Below are positions 1 through 9,077 of a stretch of DNA of 64,000 bases, one piece after another (within the stretch, counting starts at the first letter, position 1; the number at the start of each line of letters is the position of its first letter). A program made the position numbers and the translations under genes. The stretch is taken from the NCBI RefSeq assembly GCF_012911005.2, contig NZ_WTVS01000003.1:62001-126000 (forward strand), written 5' to 3'. Source of the stretch: Aromatoleum toluolicum. Lineage in GTDB: Bacteria > Pseudomonadota > Gammaproteobacteria > Burkholderiales > Rhodocyclaceae. The notes beneath the pieces were generated by a model. That model was not told the origin of the DNA. It did not search any database and saw only the letters and a list, made by a program, of their open reading frames with translations.

Positions 1-1458
1 CTCGAGCAGGATCACGAACTCGTCACCGCCGAGGCGGCTGATCATGTCGGTGCCGTAGAGCGCATGCCGCAGGCGATCGGCGACGGCGACCAGCAGCGCG
101 TCGCCCACCGGGTGGCCGAGCGAGTCGTTCACGCGCTTGAAGTGGTCGAGGTCGAGGAACAGCAGGGCGAGATGTCGCCCCGTGTGACGTGCGTGCTCGG
201 CGGCCTGCGCGAAGCGTTCGCGCAGCAGCGTGCGGTTCGGCAGCCCCGTGAGGGCGTCGTGGCGCGCGAGGAACTGGACCCGCTCTTCAGCCTGCTTGCG
301 TCGCGTGACGTCCGAGAAGGCGCCGACGAAATGCGCGACGCGCCCCGCTTCGTCGCGCACGACCGAGATCGACAGGCGCTTCGGATAGATTTCGCCGTTC
401 TTGCGGCGATCCCAAATCTCGCCTTCCCAGCGGTTCTCGACCAGCAACGTTTCCCACATGCGGCGGTAGAACGCCGCGTCGTGACGTCCCGACTTGAGCA
501 GGGAGGGGGACTGGCCGATCACCTCGGCCGGCGCGTAGCCGGTGATGCGCACGAAGGCGGAGTTGACGCTGATGATGCGGTTGTCCGCATCGCACATCAT
601 CAGGGCTTCGCCGCTGTTCTCGAATACGGTGCTCGCGAGCTCGAGCTGGTGCTGCTGGCGCTTCTGCGCGTTGATGTCGGAATAAACCCAGATCGAGCCG
701 CCGTGCGGCTGCTGCGGGTCGAGCGGGCGGCCGACGCGGTAACACCAGATCGGTCGGCCGTCGCGGCGCTGCAGCAGCACCTCGTCCTCGCTGAAACCCT
801 GGGCTTCGAGGCGGTGATAGAGGCGGATGCCGTTCTCCCGCCAGTCCCGCGCCGAGGCGTAGAGCATTGCCGTCTTCCGGCCGACGAGGTCCTGCGCGCT
901 GTCATAACCGAAGATCTCCGCCATGCGGGGGTTGCAGCGCAGGATCACGCGGTCCTGTATGTACGCGATGCCGACGTGCGCGTTGTCGAAGATCACGCGC
1001 TGCTCGTCGAGCAGTTCCTGCAGGCGACGCTCGGCTTCCTTGCGTTCGGTGATGTCCTGCAGCGTCTCGATCGCTCCGATCACGCACCCGTGCTCGTCGC
1101 GGATCGGTGCCGCCGTGAAGTGGAGCCACATCCCGCCCTGCCCGAGGTGCGGAAAGAAATCCTCGGCCTCGTAGCTGCCCGGAATGCTCTTCGACGGCCG
1201 GTACTTGTCCGGGTAGTACGTCGGGATGAGCATCTCGATGCACCCCGAGGCGACCAGGTCGGCCATCACAGGCCGCCGCTCGGGGTAGAAGGGGCGCCAC
1301 TGGTCCGAGGTGCCGACGATCTCGTCGGCCAGTATTCCGAGCATCAGTTCGCAAGCGCGATTCCAGTAGCGGACGTGGTGCTCGCTGTCGATGACAAAGG
1401 TCGCGACCGGCGAACCGCTGACCAGTTCACCGACACGTGTCTCCAGGGTTTCGATCAT
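1..1458 (-). CDS. PAS-PAS-PAS-GGDEF diguanylate cyclase (partial, runs off left edge)
   Basis: A sensory diguanylate cyclase expected to make cyclic di-GMP. From the ATG at 1458 the visible 486 residues hold three PAS domains (about 13-140, 150-275 and 280-395), each ending in the usual PAC-type motif such as DITERKEAE or [15 protein letters not shown] domain starts near 405 with [13 protein letters not shown], continues through [17 protein letters not shown], and reaches [10 protein letters not shown] exactly at the window edge. No membrane segment or signal peptide is seen, so it is probably cytosolic. The rest of GGDEF, and any EAL domain, lies outside the window, so I cannot say whether it is also a phosphodiesterase. 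It is divergent from the arginine transport operon; a functional link is not shown. Confidence 0.9.
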   Translation of the reverse strand, partial: MIETLETRVGELVSGSPVATFVIDSEHHVRYWNRACELMLGILADEIVGTSDQWRPFYPERRPVMADLVASGCIEMLIPTYYPDKYRPSKSIPGSYEAEDFFPHLGQGGMWLHFTAAPIRDEHGCVIGAIETLQDITERKEAERRLQELLDEQRVIFDNAHVGIAYIQDRVILRCNPRMAEIFGYDSAQDLVGRKTAMLYASARDWRENGIRLYHRLEAQGFSEDEVLLQRRDGRPIWCYRVGRPLDPQQPHGGSIWVYSDINAQKRQQHQLELASTVFENSGEALMMCDADNRIISVNSAFVRITGYAPAEVIGQSPSLLKSGRHDAAFYRRMWETLLVENRWEGEIWDRRKNGEIYPKRLSISVVRDEAGRVAHFVGAFSDVTRRKQAEERVQFLARHDALTGLPNRTLLRERFAQAAEHARHTGRHLALLFLDLDHFKRVNDSLGHPVGDALLVAVADRLRHALYGTDMISRLGGDEFVILLE

Positions 1459-1923
1459 CGTCGAGTGGGGCGGGAAGGATTGGTTTATAGGAGTTATTTA
1501 TGGACTTATACGTGAAACAGCTTACTGGCTGCTTGCAGGTCTTGGCGAGCAAAACATGTGCCCGTGGCCCCTCGAGCCCAAAGCCCAGATATTCCGCGGC
1601 TTTCCAGTGTGAAGGCGATCGGCGATTACAGTTTTGCGACATTTGCTATCAGCTTTGCCCCGCCCGGACCCGGCGTGCCGATTGCGGAAGGGCCTGATTG
1701 ACAACCGGAGAGCCTTGTAGCAATGAGGGTTTGCGCGGGCTTCGTGTTTGTCCGCGCGGATTTAGTGCGCTGCAATAGCGGCGGAGAGCCCTCATTGAGG
1801 CGCGGGGGATTTTTTGCCACCATGCGCGGCGTTTCCTGATTTTTACCCAATGATGTCGTGGTCTTTCGTGCGTCCCGAACCACGGGCGCGAAACCGCTGT
1901 GAAGAACTCATGAGGAATTCCGG
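1459..1923. other. 465-bp intergenic region between the GGDEF gene and aotJ
   Basis: I see no convincing gene here. The stretch must hold the divergent promoters of the GGDEF gene and aotJ. CAATGAGGG at 1721-1729 and CCCTCATTG at 1789-1797 form a perfect 9-bp inverted repeat around a 59-bp spacer. CGGAGAGCC occurs directly repeated at 1706-1714 and 1782-1790, and TCCGCGCGGA (1751-1760) is a 10-bp palindrome. These could be regulator sites, possibly for the ArgR encoded downstream; that is inference. The aotJ ribosome-binding site is the TGAGGA just before 1924. Confidence 0.4.
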
Positions 1924-2715
1924 ATGAAAAAGACTGCATTGCTGTTCGCCATGCTCGCCCTGACCGCGGGCGGCGCCTTCGCAAAAGACTGGAAAGAGAT
2001 CCGCCTGGCGTCCGAGGGTGCCTACCCCCCGTTCAACATCACCGCCGCCGACGGCTCGCTGCAGGGCTTCGACGTCGATATCGGCAATGCCCTGTGCGCC
2101 GAGATGAAGGCCAAGTGCACCTGGGTGAAGCAGGAATGGGACGGCATGATCCCGGCGCTGGTCGCGCGCAAGTTCGACGCGATCATCGCCTCGATGTCGA
2201 TCACCGAAGAGCGCAAGGCCAAGGTCGACTTCACCGACAAGTACTACGCCTCGCCGCTGGCGCTGATCGCCAAGAGCGGCTCGCCGCTGCGTCCCGACAT
2301 GGCCTCGCTGAAGGGCAAGAAGGTCGGCGTACAGCGCGGCACCGTCTCCGACAACTTCGCGACCAAGTATTGGGAAGGCAAGGGCCCGGAGCTGGTCCGC
2401 TACGCCAAGCAGGATGAAGCCTACCTCGACCTGAAGTCGGGGCGTCTGGACGCCGCGTTCGCCGACTACCTCGAAGCCTACGGCGGCTTCCTGACCAAGC
2501 CCGAAGGCCAGGGCTACGATGTCGCCGGCGACCGCCTGTTCGGCAAGAACGCCGAGGAGAAGGGTGTCATCGGCGAGGGCATCGGCATCGCCGTGCGCAA
2601 GAAGGACAAGGAGCTGACCGCGCAGCTCAACAAGGCCCTCGCGGCCATCCGCGCCAACGGCAAGTACGAAGAGATCCGCAAGAAGTACTTCCCGATGGAC
2701 ATCTACGGCAACTGA
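1924..2715 (+). CDS. aotJ: Arginine/basic amino acid ABC transporter, periplasmic binding protein
   Basis: Captures arginine or a related cationic amino acid in the periplasm and delivers it to the AotQM permease. The 263-residue product begins with a clear signal peptide, cleaved near AFA/KDW after residue 20. It then has the polar amino acid binding fold: EGAYPPFN, the FDVDIGNALC segment, and the late GIGIAVRKKDKELTAQLNKAL segment. Size and order match the HisJ/ArgT/AotJ family. It heads an operon with two permeases, an ATPase, an ArgR-type regulator and arginine succinyltransferase genes, which makes arginine the most likely substrate. A terminator-like hairpin follows immediately, so this gene is probably expressed above the permeases. 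Confidence 0.9.
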   Translation: MKKTALLFAMLALTAGGAFAKDWKEIRLASEGAYPPFNITAADGSLQGFDVDIGNALCAEMKAKCTWVKQEWDGMIPALVARKFDAIIASMSITEERKAKVDFTDKYYASPLALIAKSGSPLRPDMASLKGKKVGVQRGTVSDNFATKYWEGKGPELVRYAKQDEAYLDLKSGRLDAAFADYLEAYGGFLTKPEGQGYDVAGDRLFGKNAEEKGVIGEGIGIAVRKKDKELTAQLNKALAAIRANGKYEEIRKKYFPMDIYGN

Positions 2716-2731
2716 TCATTGCCCTGAAGAC

Positions 2732-2770
2732 AAGCGCCGGATTGCCTCTGCAAGCGGCGCTTTTTCTTTT
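2732..2770 (+). terminator. Attenuator-type hairpin between aotJ and aotQ
   Basis: AAGCGCCG (2732-2739) pairs with CGGCGCTT (2755-2762), with an inner TTGC/GCAA stem, and is followed by TTTTTCTTTT. It sits between the binding-protein and permease genes, where partial terminators commonly set a high binding protein to permease ratio. Confidence 0.7.
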
Positions 2771-2795
2771 CCCGTTTCCCCGGAGTCCGTGAGTA

Positions 2796-3488
2796 ATGGA
2801 TGCCCTGATCGAATATTCCCCCAGCCTGCTCGGCGGTGCGTGGGTCACCCTGAAGGTGGCGCTGCTGTCGCTGGTGCTCGCGGTCGCCAGCGGGCTGCTG
2901 GGGGCGGCGTGCAAGCTGTCGGATTTCCTGCCGCTGCGCCTGTGGACCATGCTCTACACGACGATCGTGCGCGGCGTGCCCGACCTGGTGATGATGCTGC
3001 TGGTGTTCTACGGCGGCCAGCTGCTGCTCAACGAGGTCATCGACTACTTCGAGTGGGAGTTCATCGAGATCAACCCCTTCGTCGCCGGCGTGCTGACGAT
3101 CGGCTTCATCTTCGGCGCCTATTTCACCGAGACTTTCCGCGGCGCATTCCTCTCCGTGTCCGCGGGCCAGCTCGAGGCGGGGCGCGCCTACGGCATGACC
3201 GGCTGGCAGGTGTTCCGGCGGATCATGTTTCCGCAAATGTTGCGCTATGCGCTGCCCGGCATCGGCAACAACTGGCTCGTGCTGCTGAAGAGCACCGCGA
3301 TCGTGTCGATGATCGGGCTCTCGGACATGACCTCGCTCGCCGACCAGGCGGGGCGCTCCACGCACCAGCCCTTCACCTTCTACCTCGCCGTCTGCGCCTT
3401 GTACCTCGCGATGACGGCGGTGTCGGGCTACGTCCTCAACCGGCTCACCGCGCGCTACAACGTCGGCGTCCGCGAAGCCAACGTCTGA
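2796..3488 (+). CDS. aotQ: Arginine ABC transporter permease, HisQ/AotQ type
   Basis: Inner-membrane subunit of the basic amino acid importer. The 230-residue protein has several hydrophobic segments and opens with a helix containing GGAWVTLKVALLSLVLAV. The coupling (EAA-type) loop reads EAGRAYGMTGWQVFRRIMFPQMLRYALPG near residues 127-155 and contacts the ATPase. Length and motif order match HisQ. The ATG at 2796 follows a GGAGTC ribosome-binding site and gives the expected N-terminus. The gene lies 16 nt before aotM; the two permeases should form a heterodimer. Confidence 0.9.
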   Translation: MDALIEYSPSLLGGAWVTLKVALLSLVLAVASGLLGAACKLSDFLPLRLWTMLYTTIVRGVPDLVMMLLVFYGGQLLLNEVIDYFEWEFIEINPFVAGVLTIGFIFGAYFTETFRGAFLSVSAGQLEAGRAYGMTGWQVFRRIMFPQMLRYALPGIGNNWLVLLKSTAIVSMIGLSDMTSLADQAGRSTHQPFTFYLAVCALYLAMTAVSGYVLNRLTARYNVGVREANV

Positions 3489-3504
3489 CGGAGCCGGAGT
3501 CATC

Positions 3505-4242
3505 ATGGAACTGTTCGATTTTCAGGTCATCACCAGCAGCCTGCCGGAGTTCTGGCGCGGCCTGCTGATGACGCTGCAACTCACCGGCATCGCGCTGCTG
3601 TGCGGCTTCGCCGGCGCGGTGCCGCTCGCCGTGGCGCGCGTATCGAAGAACCGCTGGGTGAGCGGCCCGGTCGCCGCCTACACCTACTTCTTCCGCGGCA
3701 CGCCGATGCTCGTGCAGCTGCTGCTGATCTACTACGGCGCCGGCCAGTGGCAGTGGATGCAGGCGGCGTGGGAGGCGGGCCACCCGGTGTGGCTGCTGTT
3801 CCGCGAACCCTTCTTCTGCGCGCTGGTGGCTTTCGGCCTCAACACCTGCGCCTACACGATCGAGATCATCGCCGGCGCGATGCGCAACACGCCGCATGGC
3901 GAGATCGAGGCCGCCAAGGCGATGGGCATGAGCCGTTTCAAGGCGCTGCAGCGCATCGTGCTGCCGTCGGCGCTGCGCCGCATGCTGCCTTCGTACAGCA
4001 ACGAGGTGATTTTGATGCTGCAGGGCTCGGCGATCGCCAGCGCGGTGACCCTGGTAGACATTACCGGCGCCGCGCGCAACGTGTATTCGCGCCATTTCGC
4101 ACCCTTCGAGGCCTTCGTCTTCGCCGGTCTCGTCTACCTGGTGCTCACCTTCCTGCTGGTGGGCATGTTCAAGTACGCCGAAGGCCGTTGGCTCGTCCAT
4201 CTCGCACCACGCAAGGCCACGAAGCGCAAGGAGGCAGCATAA
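3505..4242 (+). CDS. aotM: Arginine ABC transporter permease, HisM/AotM type
   Basis: Second inner-membrane subunit (245 residues) of the importer. Membrane segments alternate with short loops, and the coupling loop [30 protein letters not shown] lies near residues 132-162. The family signature [19 protein letters not shown] is present near residue 62. The start at 3505 has a GGAGTC ribosome-binding site about 8 nt upstream. Its TAA stop overlaps the first possible ATG of the ATPase gene by one base, indicating tight translational coupling. Confidence 0.9.
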   Translation: MELFDFQVITSSLPEFWRGLLMTLQLTGIALLCGFAGAVPLAVARVSKNRWVSGPVAAYTYFFRGTPMLVQLLLIYYGAGQWQWMQAAWEAGHPVWLLFREPFFCALVAFGLNTCAYTIEIIAGAMRNTPHGEIEAAKAMGMSRFKALQRIVLPSALRRMLPSYSNEVILMLQGSAIASAVTLVDITGAARNVYSRHFAPFEAFVFAGLVYLVLTFLLVGMFKYAEGRWLVHLAPRKATKRKEAA

Positions 4243-5147
4243 TGAACCACGCCGCGACTTTCGAACGGATCAACGTCGGTGACCCCTACAACTCCATCGG
4301 CCTGTACGAGGCGCCCCAGGATGCGCTCAACGACGTGCGCTCCGCCGTCACGCAAGGAACTGCAATGAACCAGACCGCTACTGTCGAGCAGGTCCGCGTC
4401 GAGGACTTGCACAAGTCCTACGGCGACAACGAGGTGCTGAAGGGCGTGTCGCTGTCGGCGAGTTCCGGCGACGTCATCAGCATCATCGGCTCCTCGGGTT
4501 CCGGCAAGAGCACCTGGCTGCGCTGCATCAACTTCCTCGAAAACCCCACCTCGGGGCGCATCGTCGTCGGCGGCAAGGAAGTGGGCCTGACGCGCAACCG
4601 CAAGGGCGACCTCGTCGTCGCCGACCCGAAACAGCTGCAGCTGATCCGCACCCGCCTGTCGATGGTGTTCCAGCACTTCAACCTGTGGAGCCACATGACC
4701 GTGCTGGAGAACGTCATCGAGGCGCCGATCCACGTGCTGGGCCTCCCCAAGGCGGAGGTGCTGGAGCGCGCCGAGCGCTACCTCGAGCGCGTGGGCGTGT
4801 GGAATCTTCGCAATGCCTATCCGGCGCACATGTCGGGCGGCCAGCAGCAGCGCGTCGCGATCGCCCGCGCGTTGGCGATGGAACCGTCCGTGCTGCTGTT
4901 CGACGAGCCGACCTCGGCGCTCGACCCGGAACTCGTTGGCGAGGTGCTGAAGGTCATGCGCTCGCTCGCCGAAGAGGGGCGCACCATGCTCGTCGTCACG
5001 CACGAGATGGGCTTCGCGCGCGAGGTCTCCAACCACGTGATCTTCGTCCACCGCGGGCGCGTGGAGGAGCAGGGCAATCCCAAGGAAGTGCTGGTGCGCC
5101 CGCAGAGCGAGCGGCTGCAGCAGTTCCTGTCGGGCAACCTGAAGTAG
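4242..5147 (+). CDS. aotP: Arginine ABC transporter ATPase with duplicated N-terminus
   Basis: Energises basic amino acid uptake. It has Walker [10 protein letters not shown], the Q-loop in [13 protein letters not shown], signature LSGGQQQR, Walker [13 protein letters not shown] and the switch His in VVTHEMG. Two in-frame ATGs each carry a ribosome-binding site: 4242 (AAGGAGG; 301 residues) and 4365 (AAGGAA; 260 residues, the usual HisP length). The extra 41 residues look like a copy of the true N-terminus: [12 protein letters not shown] resembles [12 protein letters not shown], and the DNA around both starts is similar. The canonical protein probably starts at 4365; whether the longer form is made is unknown. 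It closes the transporter part of the operon. Confidence 0.9.
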   Translation: MNHAATFERINVGDPYNSIGLYEAPQDALNDVRSAVTQGTAMNQTATVEQVRVEDLHKSYGDNEVLKGVSLSASSGDVISIIGSSGSGKSTWLRCINFLENPTSGRIVVGGKEVGLTRNRKGDLVVADPKQLQLIRTRLSMVFQHFNLWSHMTVLENVIEAPIHVLGLPKAEVLERAERYLERVGVWNLRNAYPAHMSGGQQQRVAIARALAMEPSVLLFDEPTSALDPELVGEVLKVMRSLAEEGRTMLVVTHEMGFAREVSNHVIFVHRGRVEEQGNPKEVLVRPQSERLQQFLSGNLK

Positions 5148-5193
5148 TCGCACGTACGCGACGGCGGGCGAGCGCAGTCAGGGCGCGGCGAGG

Positions 5194-6240
5194 ATGCGCT
5201 GGGACCGGCCCGTCGATGCGGAGCGCGGCGCACAGCCGCTCGACGTCGCCGTGCTGCTGCTGCCGCCGGTGTCGCTCGGCACGCTGGGCGCCATCGTCGA
5301 TCCCTTCGTCGAGGCCAACCGGCTGGGCGGGCAGCGCTTCTACGCCGTGCATCTCGTTTCGGCCGATGGCGCCCCGGTCGCGCTGCCCGGCGGGGGCCGC
5401 CTGTCGGTCGGCGGTTCGCTGTCCGCGCTGGTGCGCTGCGACGCCCTCGTCGTCGCGTCCGATCTCCATCAGCCCGACGCCAACGCGGCCGACATCGTCT
5501 CGCAACTGAAGCGCATCGCGCGCGTCGGCGCCGCCTTCTGCGGCAACCGCGGCGGCACCGGCTGGCTTGCGGCGGCGGGCTTGCTGGACAATCGCCGCGT
5601 CGCCGTGCACTGGGAGGATATGACGCTCTACCGCGAGCGCCATCCCGAGCTGGTGCTGTGCGCGAGCCTGTACGAGATCGATGCCGACCGCCTGACCGCG
5701 TCGAGCAGCCAGGCGACGCTCGACATGATGCTGTGCGTGATCGCGCAGCAGGTCTCGCCCCGGCTCGCGGACAACGTCGCGCGCCAGTTCGGACTGGACC
5801 GCATCCGGCCCGGCCACGAGAAGCAGGCGGTGCCGGCCTCGAGCCGCATCTCGCAGCACCCGCCCAAGCTCAACGAGGCGCTGTTGGTGATGGAGGCGAA
5901 CCTCGAGGAGCCGCTCGGTTCGGACGAGATCGCCGAATGCGTCGGTATCTCGCGGCGCCAGCTGGAGCGGCTGTTCAAGCAGAACCTCGACATCCTGCCT
6001 TCGCGCTACTACCAGGAACTGCGCCTCGAGCGCGCGCGCCAGCTCATCGTGCGCACGCAGCAGTCCATCGTGCAGATCGGCCTGTCCTGCGGCTTTTCGT
6101 CGGGCTCGCACTTCGCGACCGCCTACCGCGCCCATTTCGGCATCACGCCGCGCGAGGACCGCTCGCGCGCCACGCTCACCGGCAGCCAGGGAACGGATCC
6201 CCGCGCGGCCGGCGCGCCCCCCACGGAGCCCTCATGCTGA
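5194..6240 (+). CDS. argR: ArgR-type AraC-family regulator with GATase1-like domain
   Basis: Transcriptional regulator of the type that controls arginine uptake and succinyltransferase genes in Pseudomonas. The 348-residue protein has an N-terminal DJ-1/PfpI-like sensing domain (about 15-190, starting DVAVLLLPPVSLGTLGAIVDP). A C-terminal pair of AraC helix-turn-helix motifs follows (about 235-335), with ISRRQLERLFKQ and the second-helix region QSIVQIGLSCGFSSGSHF. Gene order aotJQMP-argR matches the Pseudomonas aot operon, which is why I use this name; it is unrelated to the hexameric ArgR of enteric bacteria. Its stop overlaps the start of the next gene, so regulator and enzymes are co-translated. 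Confidence 0.85.
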   Translation: MRWDRPVDAERGAQPLDVAVLLLPPVSLGTLGAIVDPFVEANRLGGQRFYAVHLVSADGAPVALPGGGRLSVGGSLSALVRCDALVVASDLHQPDANAADIVSQLKRIARVGAAFCGNRGGTGWLAAAGLLDNRRVAVHWEDMTLYRERHPELVLCASLYEIDADRLTASSSQATLDMMLCVIAQQVSPRLADNVARQFGLDRIRPGHEKQAVPASSRISQHPPKLNEALLVMEANLEEPLGSDEIAECVGISRRQLERLFKQNLDILPSRYYQELRLERARQLIVRTQQSIVQIGLSCGFSSGSHFATAYRAHFGITPREDRSRATLTGSQGTDPRAAGAPPTEPSC

Positions 6241-7247
6241 CGATCCGACCCGCCCAGCATTCCGACCTGGACGCCCTGGCCGAGACCGCCGCGCGTGCCG
6301 GCGCCCCCGACGTTTCGCTGCCGAACGACCCCAGGCTGCTCGAACGCCTCATTGCGCAGAGCGAGGACGCGTTCGCGGCCGACATCGACTTCCCCGGCGA
6401 GGAGCAATACCTGCTCGTCGCCACCGACGGCGGTGCACTCGTCGGCGCGATGCTGGTCGTCGCCGCGGCCGGGTACCCCGGCGCCGACTACTCGTTCCGC
6501 AACGAGACCATCATCCACGCCTCGCCCGAGCTGGGCGTGAACCACCGCATGTATGCGCTGACGCTGAGCCACGAGCTCTCCGGCTTCACGCTGCTGCGGC
6601 CGCCGCTGGTCGCACGCGACGGCCGTCGGGCCCGCGTCGAGCGCGCGCTCGTGCAGGCCGCGCTGGCGTTCATCGCGATGCAGCCCGGACGGTTTGCCGA
6701 GGACCTGATCGCGCCGCTGCCGGGCATGGTCGACGACGATGGCGAGTCGCCGTTCTGGTCGGCGGTCGGGAGCAAGTTCTTCGGTGTCTCCTACCGCGAG
6801 GCGGAGCGGCTGGCGCTGGGCAAGGACCGCAGCTTCATGGCCGAGCTGATGCCGCACCATCCGATCTACGTGCCGCTGCTGCCCGAGGGCGCGCAGAACG
6901 TGCTCGGCCAGACCCGCGCGGGCTACATGCCGACCTATGGCCTGCTGATCGACGAGGGCTTCGAGGCGGAGCGCTACGTGGACGTGTTCGACGGCGGGCC
7001 GACCTTCTGCCTCAAGCGCGGGCTGGCGCGCTCGATCCGCGTCGCCCAGACGCTTCCGCTTGCGGTGGATGAGGCCATCGGCCGCAGCGAACCCGAGAGC
7101 CTGCTGGCGAACGGCGAGACGAGCCGCTTCCGCGCCGTGCTCGCGCCCGCGCTGCGGCGCCCCGACGGCCGCCTTGCCACCACCGCGGATGCCGCGAGCC
7201 GGCTCGAACTGATCGACGACGACGAGGTGTGCTGTGTCCCGGCATGA
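6234..7247 (+). CDS. aruF: Arginine N-succinyltransferase, alpha subunit
   Basis: Part of the first enzyme of the arginine succinyltransferase (AST) pathway, which transfers succinyl from succinyl-CoA to arginine. The 337-residue product starts MLTIRPAQHSDLDAL, typical of the AstA fold. It contains the hallmark MAELMPHHPIYVPLLPEGAQNVLGQ near residues 200-225 and a YVDVFDGGPTFCLKR segment near the end. The ATG at 6234 overlaps the argR stop. It is followed by a paralogue, as in Pseudomonas, where the enzyme is a heteromer. The rest of the pathway (astB, C, D, E) is not in the window. Confidence 0.9.
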   Translation: MLTIRPAQHSDLDALAETAARAGAPDVSLPNDPRLLERLIAQSEDAFAADIDFPGEEQYLLVATDGGALVGAMLVVAAAGYPGADYSFRNETIIHASPELGVNHRMYALTLSHELSGFTLLRPPLVARDGRRARVERALVQAALAFIAMQPGRFAEDLIAPLPGMVDDDGESPFWSAVGSKFFGVSYREAERLALGKDRSFMAELMPHHPIYVPLLPEGAQNVLGQTRAGYMPTYGLLIDEGFEAERYVDVFDGGPTFCLKRGLARSIRVAQTLPLAVDEAIGRSEPESLLANGETSRFRAVLAPALRRPDGRLATTADAASRLELIDDDEVCCVPA

Positions 7248-8289
7248 ACAGGCTTCCCTTCCCGCTTCCGCCGGCCGCTTCATCGTGCGCGTCGCGCGTG
7301 CGGACGACGCCGCGGCCTTCCATGCGCTCGTGATCGAGGCCGACGGCGCACTGGAGCGCCATGCGGAATCGCCCGAGGCGAGCCGCGCGACGCTGGAGCG
7401 AGTCGGGCGCAGCCTCGCCGGCGAGGCGAGCGACGCGGAGCGCGGCTACCTGCTGCTGCTGGAGGACCGTGCGAGCGGGGAGGTGGTCGGCTGCGTCCAG
7501 CTCGCGTGCAGCATCGGCCTGGATCAGCCGTTCTACGACTATCGCCTCGGCAAGATCGTCCATTCCAGTTCGCGCCTGAAGTCCTACCGCTGCCATGACG
7601 TGCTCTACCTGTGCAACGACCTCACCGGCTGCAGCGAACTGCACAGCTTGTACGTGCGGCGTGATGCGCGGGGGATGGGCGGCGCGGAACAGCTGACGAA
7701 GGCCGCCCAGCTCTTCATCGCCACGCATCTTGCCGAGTTTGCGCCGCGCACCATCATCGAGATGCACGGCGTGCGCGGTGCCGACGACACGTCGCCGTTC
7801 TGGGAGGCGGTCGGGCGGCACTTCTTCAAGGTCGACCAACGCGGCGCCGAGCGCCTCGTCGCGCAGGGCCGCAAGGCCTTCATCGCCGAGCTGATGCCCA
7901 AGCATCCGGTCTACCTGAGCCTGCTGCCCGAATCGGCGCAAGTCACCGTCGGCGGCATCCACCCCGAGGTCGCCGCGCTCGCGCGCCTGCTCGAACAGGA
8001 CGGCTTCCACTTCGAGAACCACGTCGACATCTTCGATGCCGGCATGGTGCTGGAAGCGCACACGCGCACGCTGAACGGCGTCGCCAACAGCCACGAAATC
8101 GCTGTGGAGGAGGGCAATCCGGCGCAAGGGGCAGGAGCGTGGTGGATCGCGGCGGGCGAGGGCGCGGGCTTTCGCATGTCCGCTGCCGCCGGCGTGCTCA
8201 TCGAGGACCGCCTGCGTCTGTCTCCAGAGACCTTGTGCGGGCTCGGCGTACAGTCCGGCGCCGCGTTGCGCGCGCTGGGTGCGACATAA
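7234..8289 (+). CDS. aruG: Arginine N-succinyltransferase, beta subunit
   Basis: Second AstA-family subunit, 351 residues from a GTG start at 7234 that overlaps the end of aruF by 14 nt. It repeats the family landmarks: IVRVARADDAAAFHAL at the N-terminus, a central LHSLYVRRDARGMGGAEQL acyl-CoA-binding-like region, and IAELMPKHPVYLSLLPESAQ near residue 220. The close overlap suggests 1:1 production with AruF. The downstream 150 bp hold only a REP-like palindrome, so the operon probably ends here. Confidence 0.9.
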   Translation: MSRHEQASLPASAGRFIVRVARADDAAAFHALVIEADGALERHAESPEASRATLERVGRSLAGEASDAERGYLLLLEDRASGEVVGCVQLACSIGLDQPFYDYRLGKIVHSSSRLKSYRCHDVLYLCNDLTGCSELHSLYVRRDARGMGGAEQLTKAAQLFIATHLAEFAPRTIIEMHGVRGADDTSPFWEAVGRHFFKVDQRGAERLVAQGRKAFIAELMPKHPVYLSLLPESAQVTVGGIHPEVAALARLLEQDGFHFENHVDIFDAGMVLEAHTRTLNGVANSHEIAVEEGNPAQGAGAWWIAAGEGAGFRMSAAAGVLIEDRLRLSPETLCGLGVQSGAALRALGAT

Positions 8290-8319
8290 GGGCTGCCGCC
8301 AGTCGCGGCTGCGGACCGT

Positions 8320-8413
8320 AGGGCGGGAGGAGCGCAGCGCATCCCGCCAATCCAGCCTCCCGCGACATACCCAGCGCCGCATGGCGGGATTCGCCTTCGG
8401 CTCCTCCCGCCCT
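8320..8413. repeat. REP-like intergenic palindrome
   Basis: AGGGCGGGAGGAGCGCAGCG begins at 8320 and continues to CATCCCGCCAA. It is mirrored by TGGCGGGATTCGCC, then TTCGGCTCCTCCCGCCCT ending at 8413. The two arms form an imperfect inverted repeat of about 30 bp with a 30-bp centre. This GC-rich GGCGGG...CCCGCC type resembles dispersed REP elements seen between genes in many betaproteobacteria. It marks the boundary between the arginine operon and the defence-type island, and may also serve as a transcription terminator. Confidence 0.7.
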
Positions 8414-8490
8414 GCGCCTGCTAATCGGCCCATCGGCCTGTTGTGCTATATTTGGCATCAATTAAGATGTCTTTTATGTCGAGGCTCACG

Positions 8491-8736
8491 ATGGACAAGA
8501 TCATCGCCAACATGACCGTGAGCGTGACCGAGCTCAAGCGAAACTTTGCGGGCATTCTCAGGGAGGCGGACGACTGTCCCGTGGCCGTCCTGAACCACAA
8601 TCGGCCCGAAGCCTATCTGCTTTCGGCCGCTCACTACGAGCGCCTGATGGCGTACCTCGAAGACCTCGAAGACGCCCGGACGGTGCGCGAACGCGCCGAT
8701 GGGCCATTCGTCGAGGTCGGTCTCGATGACCTATAG
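8491..8736 (+). CDS. Antitoxin of a RelBE/Phd-type toxin-antitoxin pair
   Basis: Small 81-residue protein predicted to bind and neutralise the RelE-like toxin encoded next and to repress its own promoter. I chose the ATG at 8491 because GAGG lies 7 nt upstream and the product MDKIIANMTVSVTELKRNFAGIL starts with the Phd/YefM DNA-binding fold. The middle, VAVLNHNRPEAYLLSAAHYERLM, is the characteristic YefM/Phd beta-alpha segment; the acidic C-terminus should wrap the toxin. AT-rich sequence with a TATATT lies just upstream (8447-8452). The gene overlaps the toxin start by 11 nt. Confidence 0.88.
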   Translation: MDKIIANMTVSVTELKRNFAGILREADDCPVAVLNHNRPEAYLLSAAHYERLMAYLEDLEDARTVRERADGPFVEVGLDDL

Positions 8737-9016
8737 GCTGCGCTTTCACGAACTCGCGCTGCAGGAGTGGAGGAAGCTGGACGGCTCCCTGCGCATGCAG
8801 TTCAAGAAGAAGCTGGAAGAGCGCCTCGAGAACCCGCGCGTACCTTCGGCCGCACTTGCGGGTATGCCCGACTGCTACAAGATCAAGCTGAGAAGTGTGG
8901 GCTACCGGCTCGTTTACCGTGTGGATGATGACATCGTCTTCGTGACGGTGATCGCCGTCGGCAGACGGGACGGAAACCGCGTTTACGCGCAGGCCCAGGG
9001 GCGCCTCGAGGAATAG
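8726..9016 (+). CDS. RelE-family toxin (mRNA interferase)
   Basis: A 96-residue protein expected to cut mRNA at the ribosome when its antitoxin is degraded. The family features are LRFHELALQEWRKLDGSLRMQFKKKL at the N-terminus, then the basic core CYKIKLRSVGYRLVYRVDDDIVFVTVIAVGRRD. The conserved Arg and Tyr positions of RelE are visible in RSVGYRLVY. Start at the ATG 8726 overlapping the antitoxin is typical of the type II arrangement. The pair sits at the left edge of an island with restriction, Fic and helicase genes. Confidence 0.88.
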   Translation: MTYRLRFHELALQEWRKLDGSLRMQFKKKLEERLENPRVPSAALAGMPDCYKIKLRSVGYRLVYRVDDDIVFVTVIAVGRRDGNRVYAQAQGRLEE

Positions 9017-9077
9017 CATCGCAGGGCACGAAGCATCATCCCCCCAGCATTCCCCGAGCGGTTAACTTCCCCGCTTC

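Noticed and set aside
64-1515. 483-codon plus-strand open frame at the left edge
   Set aside because: It is antisense to the PAS-PAS-PAS-GGDEF gene, whose minus-strand reading has unmistakable motifs.
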